This document shows positions 50,232 through 61,620 of a stretch of DNA of 64,000 nucleotides, in pieces. The position numbers and the translations under genes are program-made. Origin of the DNA: Ptiloglossa arizonensis (lineage: Eukaryota > Arthropoda > Insecta > Hymenoptera > Colletidae); NCBI RefSeq assembly GCF_051014685.1, contig NW_027478719.1:372001-436000 (forward strand), given 5' to 3'. Under the pieces are notes generated by a model. The model was given only the letters and a program-made list of their open reading frames with translations, was not told the origin of the DNA and searched no databases. How positions within the stretch are numbered: the first letter of the stretch is position 1; each line of letters opens with the position of its first letter.

Positions 50232-52961
50232 TAATCGGGCGAGTCTCTACTTTCAGGTGCAATAGGAATTTTTGGGTTAGGTCAATCCGTCGCGAGATAT
50301 GGGAGTTTGAAACCAAGGAATGGTTGAGGAGGCAAAAAATTTTTCGCACTTCTGCTGCTCCAAACGCTTAACCAGAATGGGCTAGGGAAAAAATACGCAT
50401 ACCGTTGTAATCGGGCGTGTTTCTACTTTCAGACGCAACAGGAATTTTTGGGTTAGGTCAATCCGTTCGCGAGATATGGGAGTTTGAAGCCAAGAAATGG
50501 TTGAGAAGGCAAAAAATTTTTCGCAATTCTGCTGCTCCAAACGCTTAACCAGAATGACCTAGGGAAAAAATACACATACCGTTGTAATCGGGCGAGTTTC
50601 TACTTTCAGATGCAATAGGAATTTTTGGGTTATGTCAATCCGTTCGCGAGATATGGGAGTTTGAAGCCAAGAAATGGTTGAGAAGGCGAAACATTTTTCG
50701 CAATTCTGCTGCTCCAAACGCTTAACCAGAATGGGCTAGGGAAAAAATACACATACCGTTGTAATCGGGCGAGCTTCTACTTTCACACGCAACAGGAATT
50801 TTTGGGTTAGGTCAATCCGTTCGCGAGATATGGCAGATTGAAGCCAAGAAATGGTTGATAAGGCAAAAAATTTTTCGCAATTCTGCTGCTCCAAACGCTT
50901 AACCAGAATGGCCTAGGGAAAAAATACACATTCCGTTGTAATCGGGCGAGTTTCTACTTTCAGGTGCAATAGGAATTTTTGGGTTAGGTCAATCCGTCGC
51001 GAGATATGGCAGATTGAAGCCAAGAAATGGTTGATAAGGCAAAAAATTTTTCGCAATTCTGCTGCTCCAAACGCTTAACCAGAATGGCCTAGGGAAAAAA
51101 TACACATACCGTTGTAATCGGGCGAGTTTCTACTTTCAGATGCAACAGGAATTTTTGGGTTAGGTCAATCCGTTCGCGAGATATGGGAGTTTGAAGCCAG
51201 GAAATGGTTAAAGAAGGCAAAAAATTTTTCGCAATTCTGTTGCTCCAAACGCTTAACCAGAATGGCCTAGGGAAAAAATACACATACCGTTGTAATCGGG
51301 CGAGTTTCTACTTTCAGATGCAATAGGAATTTTTGGGTTAGGTCAATCCGTTCGCGAGATATGGGAGTTTGAAGGCAAGAAATGGTTGAGAAGGCAAAAA
51401 ATTTTTCGCAATTCTGCTGCTCCAAACGCTTAACCAGAATGGCCTAGGGAAAAAATACACACAGTTGTAATCGAGCGTGTTTGTACTTTCAGAGGCAACA
51501 GGAATTTTTGAGTTAGGTCAATCCGTTCGCGAGATATGGGAGTTTGAAGCCAAGAAATGGTTAAAGAAGGCAAAAAATTTCTCGCAATTCTGCTGCTCCA
51601 AACGCTTAACCAGAATGGCCTAGGGAAGAAGTACGCATATCGTTGTAATCGGGCGAGTTTCTACTTTCAGACGCAGAAGGAATTTTTGGGTTTGGTCAAT
51701 CCGTTCGCGAGATATGGGACTTTGAAGCTGAGAAATGGTTCAGAAGACAACAAATTTTTCGCAATTCTGCTGCTCCAAACGCTTAACCAGAATGGGCTAG
51801 GGAAAAAATACACATACCGTTGTAATCGGGCGAGTTTCTACTTTCACACGCAACAGAAATTTTTGGGTTAGTTCAATCCGTTCGCAAGATATGGGAGTTT
51901 GAATCCAAGAAATGGTTGAGAAGGCAAAAAATTTATCGCAATTCTGCTGCTCCAAACGCTTAACCAGAATGGCCTAGGGAAAAAATACACATACCGTTGT
52001 AATCGGGCGAGTTTCTACTTTGAGATGCAACAGGAATTTTTGGGTAAGTTCAATCCGTTCGCGAGATATGGGAGTTTGAAGCTAAGAAATGGTTGAGAAG
52101 ACAACAAATTTTTCGCACTTCTGCTGCTCCAAACGCTTAACCAGAATGGCCTAGGGAAAAAATACACATACCGCTGTAGTCGAGCGAGTTTCTACTTTCA
52201 GATGCAATAGGAATTTTTGGGTTAGGTCAATCCGTTCGCGAGATATGGCGGTTTGAAGCCAAGAAATGGTTGAGAAGGGAAAAAATTTTTCGCAATTCTG
52301 CTGCTCCAAACGCTTAACCAGAATGCCCTAAGGAAAAAATACACATACCGTTGTAATCGGGCGAGTTTCTACTTTCAGACGCAACAGGAATTTTTGGGTT
52401 AGGTCAATCCGTTCGCGAGATATGGGAGTTTGAAGCCAAGAAATGGTTGAGAAGGCAAAAAATTTTTCGCAATTCTGCTGCTCCAAACGCTTAACCAGAA
52501 TGGGCTAGGGAAAAAATACACATACCGTTGTAATCGGGCGAGTTTCTACTTTCACACGCAACAGGAATTTTTGGGTTAGGTCAATCCGTTCGCGAGATAT
52601 GGTACATTGAAGCCAAGAAATGGTTGAGAAGGCAAAAAATTTTTCGCAATTCTGCTGCTCCAAACGCTTAACCAGAATGGCCTAGGGAAAAAATACACAT
52701 ACCGTTGTAATCGGGCGAGTTTCTACTTTCAGATGCAACAGGAATTTTTGGGTTAGGTCAATCCGTTCGCGAGATATGGGAGTTTGAAGCCAAGAAATGG
52801 TTGAAGAAGGCAAAAAATTTCTCGCAATTCTGCTGCTCCAAACGCTTAATCAGAATGGCCGAGGGAAAAAATACACATACCGTTGTAATCGGGCGAGTTT
52901 CTACTTTCAGATGCAATAGGAATTTTTGGGTTAGGTCAATCCGTTCGCGAGATATGGGAGT
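50232..52961 (+). repeat. Mixed satellite stretch with a hybrid 176-bp/gcagattg monomer
   Basis: 176-bp monomers lie at 50287 and 50994; the latter continues as atggcagattg (hybrid type). About 51100-51870 follows the order seen at 6520-7280 (gatgcaaca, gccaggaaatggttaaag, gaaggcaag, gaggcaacagg, ggttaaagaagg, gctgag). A two-base deletion gives tacacacagttg at about 51457. The aatttatcgc/gggtaagttc pair (about 51930-52050) introduces the series that recurs at 53.5, 56.4 and 57.9 kb. Confidence 0.84.
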
Positions 52962-54448
52962 TTGAAGGCAAGAAATGGTTGAGAAGGCAAAAAATTTTTC
53001 GCAATTCTGCTGCTCCAAACGCTTAACCAGAATGGCCTAGGGAAAAAAATACACATACAGTTGTAATCGGGCGAGATTCTACTTTCAGAGGCAACAGGAA
53101 TTTTTGAGTTAGGTCAATCCGTTCGCGAGATATGGGAGTTTGAAGCCAAGAAATGGTTAAAGAAGGCAAAACATTTTTCGCAATTCTGCTGCTCCAAACG
53201 ATTAACCAGAATGGCCTAGTGAAGAAATACGCATATCGTTGTAATCGGGCGAGTTTCTACTTTCAGGCGCAGCAGGAAGTTTTGGGTTTGGTCAATCCGT
53301 TCGCGAGATATGGGACTTTGAAGCTGAGAAATGGTTCAGAAGACAACAAATTTTTCGCAATTCTGCTGCTCCAAACGCTTAACCAGAATGGGCTAGGGAA
53401 AAAATACACATACCGTTGTAATCGGGCGAGTTTCTACTTTCACACGCAACAGGAATTTTTGGGTTAGTTCAATCCGTTCGCAAGGTATGGGAGTTTGAAG
53501 GCAAGAAATGGTTGAGAAGGCAAAAAATTTATCGCAATTCTGCTGCTCCAAACGCTTAACCAGAATGGCCTAGGGAAAAAATACACATACCGTTGTAATC
53601 GGGCGAGTTTCTACTTTGAGATGCAACAGGAATTTTTGGGTAAGTTCAATCCGTTCGCGAGATATGGGAGTTTGAAGCTAAGAAATGGTTGAGAAGACAA
53701 CAAATTTTTCGCACTTCTGCTGCTCCAAACGCTTAACCAGAATGGCCTAGGGAAAAAATACACATACCGCTGTAGTAGAGCGAGTTTCTACTTTCAGATG
53801 CAATAGGAATTTTTTGGTTAGGTCAATCCGTTCGCGAGATATGGCGGTTTGAAGCCAAGAAATGGTTGAGAAGGGAAAAAATTTTTCGCAATTCTGCTGC
53901 TCCAAACGCTTAACCAGAATGGCCTAAGGAAAAAATACACATACCGTTGTAATCGGGCGAGTTTCTACTTTCAGACGCAACAGGATTTTTTGGGTTAGGT
54001 CAATCCGTTCGCGAGATATGGGAGTTTGAAGCCAAGAAATGGTTGAGAAGGCAAAAAATTTTTCGCAATTCTGCTGCTCCAAACGCTTAACCAGAATGAC
54101 CTAGGGAAAAAATACACATACCGTTGTAATCGGGCGAGTTTCTACTTTCAGATGCAATAGGAATTTTTGGGTTATGCCAATCCGTTCGCGAGATATGGGA
54201 GTTTGAAGCCAAGAAATGGTTGAGAAGGCAAAACATTTTTCGCAATTCTGCTGCTCCAAACGCTTAACCAGAATGGCCTAGTGAAAAAATACGCATATCG
54301 TTGTAATCGGGCGAGTTTCTACTTTCAGACTCAGCAGGAATTTTTGGGTTTGGTCAATCCGTTCGCGAGATATGGGACTTTGAAGCTAAGAAATGGTTGA
54401 GAAGACAAAAATTTTTCGCAATTCTGCTGCTCCAAACGCTTAACCAGA
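52962..54448 (+). repeat. Satellite stretch, right member of the 26-monomer pair
   Basis: Matches 48360-49000, then aatttatcgc/gggtaagttc (about 53530-53650), gtagtagagcg, gcggtttg, gcctaagg, gacctaggg, gttatgcc, gactcagca. Private changes are an altered core cgattaacc (about 53199) and aggaagttttggg. Confidence 0.85.
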
Positions 54449-55150
54449 ATGGGCTAGGGAAAAAATACACATACCGTTGTAATCGGGCGAGTTTCTACAT
54501 TCACACGCAACAGGAATTTTTGGGTTAAGTCAATCCGTTCGCGAGATATGGCAGATTGAAGCCAAGAAATGGTTGATAAGGCAAACAATTTTTCGCAATT
54601 CTGCTGCTCCAAACGCTTAACCAGAATGGCCTAGGGAAAAAATACACATACCATTGTAATCGGGCGAGTTTCTACTTTCAGGTGCAATAGGAATTTTTGG
54701 GTTAGGTCAATCCGTCGCGAGATATGGGAGTTTGAAACCAAGAAATGGTTGAGAAGGCAAAAAATTTTTCGCACTTCTGCTGCTCCAAACGCTAACCAGA
54801 ATGGGCTAGGGAAAAAATACGCACACCGTTGTAATCGGGCGAGTTTCTACTTTCAGACTCAGCAGGAATTTTTGGGTTTGGTCAATCCGTTCGCGAGATA
54901 TGGGACTTTGAAGCTAAGAAATGGTTGAGAAGACAACAAATTTTTCGCAATTCTGCTGCTCCAAACGCTTAACCAGAATGGGCTAGGGAAAAAATACACA
55001 TACCGTTGTAATCGGGCGAGTTTCTACTTTCACACGCAACAGGAATTTTTGGGTTAGGTCAATCCGTTCGCGAGATATGGCAGATTGAAGCCAAGAAATG
55101 GTTGTTAAGGCAAAAAATTTTTCGCAATTCTGCTGCTCCAAACGCTTAAC
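54449..55150 (+). repeat. 4-monomer block copied 4071 bp downstream (58520-59221)
   Basis: Offset is exactly 23 x 177 bp. Shared markers are cacgcaaca/gcagattg, gcaaacaattttt, ccattgtaatcggg, the 176-bp monomer (54712 / 58783) and the one-base-short core cgctaaccag (54790 / 58861). Confidence 0.88.
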
Positions 55151-55159
55151 CAGAATTGC

Positions 55160-55515
55160 CTAGGGAAAAAATACACATACCGTTGTAATCGGGCGAGTTT
55201 CTACTTTCAGATGCAACAGGAATTTTTGGGTTAGGTCAATCCGTTCGCGAGATATTGGAGTTTGAAGCCAGGAAATGGTTAAAGAAGGCAAAAAATTTTT
55301 CGCAATTCTGCTGCTCCAAACGCTTAACCAGAATTGCCTAGGGAAAAAATACACATACCGTTGTAATCGGGCGAGTTTCTACTTTCAGATGCAACAGGAA
55401 TTTTTGGGTTAGGTCAATCCGTTCGCGAGATATTGGAGTTTGAAGCCAGGAAATGGTTAAAGAAGGCAAAAAATTTTTCGCAATTCTGTTGCTCCAAACG
55501 CTTAACCAGAATGGC
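55160..55515 (+). repeat. Tandem duplication of one 178-bp monomer
   Basis: Two adjacent copies 178 bp apart share gaattgcctaggg, gagatattggag and gccaggaaatggttaaag. They differ mainly at gcaattctgctgc against gcaattctgttgc. The extra a in ggttaaagaagg gives the 178-bp length. Confidence 0.9.
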
Positions 55516-55689
55516 CTAGGGAAAAAATACACATACCGTTGTAATCGGGCGAGTTTCTACTTTCAGATGCAATAGGAATTTTTGGGTTAGGTCAATCCGT
55601 GCGCGAGATATGGCAGATTGAATCCAAGAAATGGTTGATAAGGCAAAAAATTTTTCGCAATTCTGCTGCTCCAAACGCTTAACCAGAAT

Positions 55690-56690
55690 GGCCTAGGGAA
55701 AAAATACACATTCCGTTGTAATCGGGCGAGTTTCTACTTTCAGGTGCAATAGGAATTTTTGGGTTAGGTCAATCCGTCGCGAGATATGGCAGATTGAAGC
55801 CAAGAAATGGTTGATAAGGCAAAAAATTTTTCGCAATTCTGCTGCTCCAAACGCTTAACCAGAATGGCCTAGGGAAAAATACACATACCGTTGTAATCGG
55901 GCGAGTTTCTACTTTCAGATGCAACAGGAATTTTTGGGTTAGGTCAATCCGTTCGCGAGATATGGGAGTTTGAAGCCAGGAAATGGTTAAAGAAGGCAAA
56001 AAATTTTTCGCAATTCTGTTGCTCCAAACGCTTAACCAGAATGGCCTAGGGAAGAAATACGCATATCGTTGTAATCGGGCGAGTTTCTACTTTCAGACGC
56101 AGGAGGAATTTTTGGGTTTGGTCAATCCGTTCGCGAGATATGGGACTTTGAAGCTGAGAAATGGTTCAGAAGACAACAAATTTTTCGCAATTCTGCTGCT
56201 CCAAACGCTTAACCAGAATGGGCTAGGGAAAAAATACACATACCGTTGTAATCGGGCGAGTTTCTACTTTCACACGCAACAGGAATTTTTGGGTTAGTTC
56301 AATCCGTTCGCAAGATATGGGAGTTTGAAGCCAAGAAATGGTTGAGAAGGCAAAAAATTTATCGCAATTCTGCTGCTCCAAACGCTTAACCAGAATGGCC
56401 TAGGGAAAAAATACACATACCGTTGTAATCGGGCGAGTTTCTACTTTGAGATGCAACAGGAATTTTTGGGTAAGTTCAATCCGTTCGCGAGATATGGGAG
56501 TTTGAAGCTAAGAAATGGTTGAGAAGACAACAAATTTTTCGCACTTCTGCTGCTCCAAACGCTTAACCAGAATGGCCTAGGGAAAAAATACACATACCGC
56601 TGTAGTCGAGCGAGTTTCTACTTTCAGATGCAATAGGAATTTTTGGGTTAGGTCAATCCGTTCGCGAGATATGGCGGTTTGAAGCCAAGA
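55690..56690 (+). repeat. 9-monomer HOR, left copy (pairs with 57284-58284)
   Basis: Constant offset of 1594 bp (9 monomers plus one base). Order: cattccgttg, ggtgcaata with the hybrid 176-bp/gcagattg monomer (55774), aaaaatacacat with one a missing, gccaggaaatggttaaag, gacgcaggagg, gctgag/ttcag, aatttatcgc, gggtaagttc, gtcgagcg/gcggtttg. The match ends where this copy reads ttgataagacaaac. Confidence 0.9.
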
Positions 56691-56829
56691 AATGGTTGAT
56701 AAGACAAACAATTTTTCGCAATTCTGCTGCTCCAAACGCTTAACCAGAATGGCCTAAGGAAAAAATACACATGCCGTTGTAATCGGGCGAGTTTCTACTT
56801 TCAGACGCAACAGGAATTTTTGGGTTAGG

Positions 56830-57283
56830 TCAATCCGTTCGCGAGATATTGGAGTTTGAAGCCAGGAAATGGTTAAAGAAGGCAAAAAATTTTTCGCAAT
56901 TCTGTTGCTCCAAACGCTTAACCAGAATGGCCTAGGGAAAAAATACACATACCGTTGTAATCGGGCGAGTTTCTACTTTCAGAGGCAACAGGTATTTTTG
57001 AGTTCGGTCAATCCGTTCGCGAGATATGGGAGTTTGAAGCCAAGAAATGGTTAAAGAAGGCAAAAAACTTCTCGCAATTCTGCTGCTCCAAACGCTTAAC
57101 CAGAATGGCCTAGGGAAAAAATACACATACCGTTGTAATCGGGCGAGTTTCTACTTTGAGATGCAACAGGAATTTTTGGGTTAGTTCAATCCGTTCGCGA
57201 GATATGGGAGTTTGAAGCTAAGAAATGGTTGAGAAGACAACAAATTTTTCGCACTTCCGCTGCTCCAAACGCTTAACCAGAAT
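56830..57283 (+). repeat. 3-monomer block copied 2477 bp downstream (59307-59760)
   Basis: Shared rare markers are gagatattggag, gaggcaacaggtatttttgag, gttcggtcaatcc, aaaaacttctcgc and cacttccgctgc. The offset is 14 monomers less one base. Confidence 0.9.
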
Positions 57284-58284
57284 GGCCTAGGGAAAAAATA
57301 CACATTCCGTTGTAATCGGGCGAGTTTCTACTTTCAGGTGCAATAGGAATTTTTGGGTTAGGTCAATCCGTCGCGAGATATGGCAGATTGAAGCCAAGAA
57401 ATGGTTGATAAGGCAAAAAATTTTTCGCAATTCTGCTGCTCCAAACGCTTAACCAGAATGGCCTAGGGAAAAATACACATACCGTTGTAATCGGGCGAGT
57501 TTCTACTTTCAGATGCAACAGGAATTTTTGGGTTAGGTCAATCCGTTCGCGAGATATGGGAGTTTGAAGCCAGGAAATGGTTAAAGAAGGCAAAAAATTT
57601 TTCGCAATTCTGTTGCTCCAAACGCTTAACCAGAATGGCCTAGGGAAGAAATACGCATATCGTTGTAATCGGGCGAGTTTCTACTTTCAGACGCAGGAGG
57701 AATTTTTGGGTTTGGTCAATCCGTTCGCGAGATATGGGACTTTGAAGCTGAGAAATGGTTCAGAAGACAACAAATTTTTCGCAATTCTGCTGCTCCAAAC
57801 GCTTAACCAGAATGGGCTAGGGAAAAAATACACATACCGTTGTAATCGGGCGAGTTTCTACTTTCACACGCAACAGGAATTTTTGGGTTAGTTCAATCCG
57901 TTCGCAAGATATGGGAGTTTGAAGCCAAGAAATGGTTGAGAAGGCAAAAAATTTATCGCAATTCTGCTGCTCCAAACGCTTAACCAGAATGGCCTAGGGA
58001 AAAAATACACATACCGTTGTAATCGGGCGAGTTTCTACTTTGAGATGCAACAGGAATTTTTGGGTAAGTTCAATCCGTTCGCGAGATATGGGAGTTTGAA
58101 GCTAAGAAATGGTTGAGAAGACAACAAATTTTTCGCACTTCTGCTGCTCCAAACGCTTAACCAGAATGGCCTAGGGAAAAAATACACATACCGCTGTAGT
58201 CGAGCGAGTTTCTACTTTCAGATGCAATAGGAATTTTTGGGTTAGGTCAATCCGTTCGCGAGATATGGCGGTTTGAAGCCAAGA
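57284..58284 (+). repeat. 9-monomer HOR, right copy (pairs with 55690-56690)
   Basis: Same order as the left copy, with the hybrid 176-bp/gcagattg monomer at 57368. After about 58284 it continues as ttgagaagggaaaaaa, the form also seen at 52271 and 53868, instead of the left copy's ttgataagacaaac. Confidence 0.9.
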
Positions 58285-59306
58285 AATGGTTGAGAAGGGA
58301 AAAAATTTTTCGCAATTCTGCTGCTCCAAACGCTTAACCAGAATGGCCTAAGGAAAAAATACACATGCCGTTGTAATCGGGCGAGTTTCTACTTTCAGAC
58401 GCAACAGGAATTTTTGGGTTAGGTCAATCCGTTCGCGAGATATGGGAGTTTGAAGCCAAGAAATGGTTGAGAAGGCAAAAAATTTTTCGCAATTCTGCTG
58501 CTCCAAACGCTTAACCAGAATGGGCTAGGGAAAAAATACACATACCGCTGTAATCGGGCGAGTTTCTACTTTCACACACAACAGGAATTTTTGGGTTAGG
58601 TCAATCCGTTCGCGAGATATGGCAGATTGAAGCCAAGAAATGGTTGATAAGACAAACAATTTTTCGCAATTCTGCTGCTCCAAACGCTTAACCAGAATGG
58701 CCTAGGGAAAAAATACACATACCATTGTAATCGGGCGAGTTTCTACTTTCAGGTGCAATAGGAATTTTTGGGTTAGGTCAATCCGTCGCGAGATATGGGA
58801 GTTTGAAACCAAGAAATGGTTGAGAAGGCAAAAAATTTTTCGCACTTCTGCTGCTCCAAACGCTAACCAGAATGGGCTAGGGAAAAAATACGCATACCGT
58901 TGTAATCGGGCGAGTTTCTACTTTCAGACTCAGCAGGAATTTTTGGGTTTGGTCAATCCGTTCGCGAGATATGGGACTTTGAAGCTAAGAAATGGTTGAG
59001 AAGACGACAAATTTTTCGCAATTCTGCTGCTCCAAACGCTTAACCAGAATGGGCTAGGGAAGAAATACACATACCGTTGTAATCGGGCGAGTTTTTACTT
59101 TCACACGCAACAGGAATTTTTGGGTTAGGTCAATCCGTTCGCGAGATATGGCAGATTGAAGCCAAGAAATGGTTGATAAGGCAAAAAATTTTTCGCAATT
59201 CTGCTGCTCCAAACGCTTAACCAGAATGGCCTAGGGAAAAAATACACATACCATTGTAATCGGGCGAGTTTCTACTTTCAAATGCAACAGGAATTTTTGG
59301 GTTATG
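58285..59306 (+). repeat. Satellite stretch carrying the copy of 54449-55150
   Basis: gcctaagg and cacatgccg monomers lead into 58520-59221, the 4071-bp-offset copy. Private changes are cacacacaaca, agacgacaaattttt and tttttactttcac. Confidence 0.86.
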
Positions 59307-59974
59307 TCAATCCGTTCGCGAGATATTGGAGTTTGAAGCCAGGAAATGGTTAAAGAAGGCAAAAAATTTTTCGCAATTCTGTTGCTCCAAACGCTTAACC
59401 AGAATGGCCTAGGGAAAAAATACACATACCGTTGTAATCGGGCGAGTTTCTACTTTCAGAGGCAACAGGTATTTTTGAGTTCGGTCAATCCGTTCGCGAG
59501 ATATGGGAGTTTGAAGCCAAGAAATGGTTAAAGAAGGCAAAAAACTTCTCGCAATTCTGCTGCTCCAAACGCTTAACCAGAATGGCCTAGGGAAAAAATA
59601 CACATACCGTTGTAATCGGGCGAGTTTCTACTTTGAGATGCAACAGGAATTTTTGGGTTAGTTCAATCCGTTCGCGAGATATGGGAGTTTGAAGCTAAGA
59701 AATGGTTGAGAAGACAACAAATTTTTCGCACTTCCGCTGCTCCAAACGCTTAACCAGAATGGCCTAGGGAAAAAATACACATACCGTTGTAATCGGACGA
59801 GTTTCTACTTTCAGGTGCAATAGGAAATTTTGGGTTAGGTCAATCCGTCGCGAGATATGGGAGTTTGAAATCAAGAAATGGTTGAGAAGGCAAAACATTT
59901 TTCGCAATTCTGCTGCTCCAAACGCTTAACCAGAATGGCCTGGTGAAGAAATACGCATACCGTTGTAATCGGGC
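59307..59974 (+). repeat. Copy of the 56830-57283 block plus a 176-bp monomer
   Basis: 59307-59760 follows 56830-57283. The last monomers are ggacgag/ggtgcaataggaaatttt with a 176-bp change at 59845 and aaatcaagaaatgg/gcctggtgaag. Confidence 0.87.
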
Positions 59975-60459
59975 GAGTTTCTACTTTCAGATGCAACAGG
60001 AATTTTTGGGTTAGGTCAATCCGTTCGCGAGATATGGGAGTTTGAAGCCGGGAAATGGTTAAAGACGGCAAAAAATTTTTCGCAATTCTGTTGCTCCAAA
60101 CGCTTAACCAGAATGGCCTAGGGAAAAAATACACATACAGTTGTAATCGGGCGAGTTTCTACTTTCAGAGGCAACAGGGATTTTTGAGTTCGGTCAATCC
60201 GTTCGCGAGATATGGGAGTTTGAAGCCAAGAAATGGTCAAAGAAGGCAAAAAGCTTCTCGCAATTCTGCTGCTCCAAACGCTTAACCAGAATGGCCTAGG
60301 GAAAAAATACACATACCGTTGTAATCGGGCGAGTTTCTACTTTCAGATGCAATAGGAATTTTTGGGTTAGGTCAATCCGTTCGCGAGATATGGGAGTTTG
60401 AAATCAAGAAATGGTTGAGAAGGCAAAACATTTTTCGCAATTCTGCTGCTCCAAACGCT
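59975..60459 (+). repeat. 3-monomer block copied at the window end (63516-64000)
   Basis: Offset is 3541 bp (20 monomers plus one base). Shared markers are ggttaaagacggc, tacatacagttg, gaggcaacagg with gttcggtc, and aaatcaagaaatgg/aaaacattttt. Confidence 0.9.
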
Positions 60460-61620
60460 TAACCAGAATGGCCTAGTGAAGAAATACGCATATCGTTGTA
60501 ATCGGGCGAGTTTCTACTTTCAGACGCAGCAGGAATTTTTGGGTTTGGTCAATCCGTTCGCGAGATATGGGACTTTGAAGCTGAGAAATGGTTCAGAAGA
60601 CAACAATTTTTTCGCAATTCTGCTGCTCCAAACGCTTAACCAGAATGGGCTAGGGAAAAAATACACATTCCCTTGTAATCGGGCGAGTTTCTACTTTCAC
60701 ACGCAACAGGAATTTTTGGGTTAGTTCAATCCGTTCGCGAGATATGGGAGTTTGAAGCTAAGAAATGGTTGAGAAGACAACAAATTTTTCGCACTTCCGC
60801 TGCTCCAAACGCTTAACCAGAATGGGCTAGGGAAAAAATACACATACCGTTGTAATTGGGCGAGTTTCTACTTTCACACGCAACAGGAATTTTTGGGTTA
60901 GGTCAATCCGTTCGCGAGATATGGGAGTTTGAATCCAAGAAATGGTTGAGAAGGCATACAATTTTTCGCAACTCTGCTGATCCAAACGCTTAACCAGAAA
61001 GGCCTAGGGAAAAAATACACATACCGCTGTAGTCGTTCGAGTTTCTACTTTCAGATGAAATAGGAATTTTTGGGTTAGGTCACTCCGTTCGCGAGATATG
61101 GGAGTTTGAAGCTATGAAATGGTTGAGAAGACAACAAATTTTTCGCACTTCTGCTGCTCCAAACGCTTAACCAGAATGGCCTAGGGAAAAAATACACATA
61201 CCGTTGTAATCGGGCGAGTTTATACTTTCAGATGCAACAGGAATTTTTGGGTTAGGTCAATCCGTTCGCGAGATATGGGACTTTGAAGCTAAGAATTGGT
61301 TGAGAAGACAACAATTTTTTCGCAATTCTGCTGCTCCAAACGCTTAACCAGAATGGGCTAGGGAAAAAATACACATTCCCTTGTAATCGGGCGAGTTTCT
61401 ACTTTCACACGCAACAGGAATTTTTGGGTTAGGTCAATCCGTTCGCGAGATATGGGAGTTTGAAGCCAAGAAATGGTTGAGAAGGCAAAAAATTTTTCGC
61501 ATTTCTGCTGCTCCAAACGCTTAACCAGAATGGCCTAGGGAAAAAATACACATACCGTTGTAATCGGGCGAGTTTCTACTTTCAGGTGCAACAGGAATTT
61601 TTGGGTTAGGTCAATCCGTC
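60460..61620 (+). repeat. Satellite stretch with a 4-monomer repeat (708-bp spacing)
   Basis: caacaattttttcgc and cattcccttgtaatc occur together at 60605-60680 and again at about 61313-61388, exactly 708 bp apart. The intervening monomers are divergent: gaatccaag/gcatacaattttt/gcaactctgctgatcc, gtagtcgttcgag, gatgaaatagg, gtcactccg, gctatgaaatgg. Confidence 0.88.

Noticed and set aside
55160..55354. Repeated 64-codon minus-strand frames starting MYFFPR, found in many monomers
   Set aside because: They span one monomer plus a few codons, begin and end in the aaaaaatac/ataccg box, and exist wherever that box is unmutated. They are satellite by-products.
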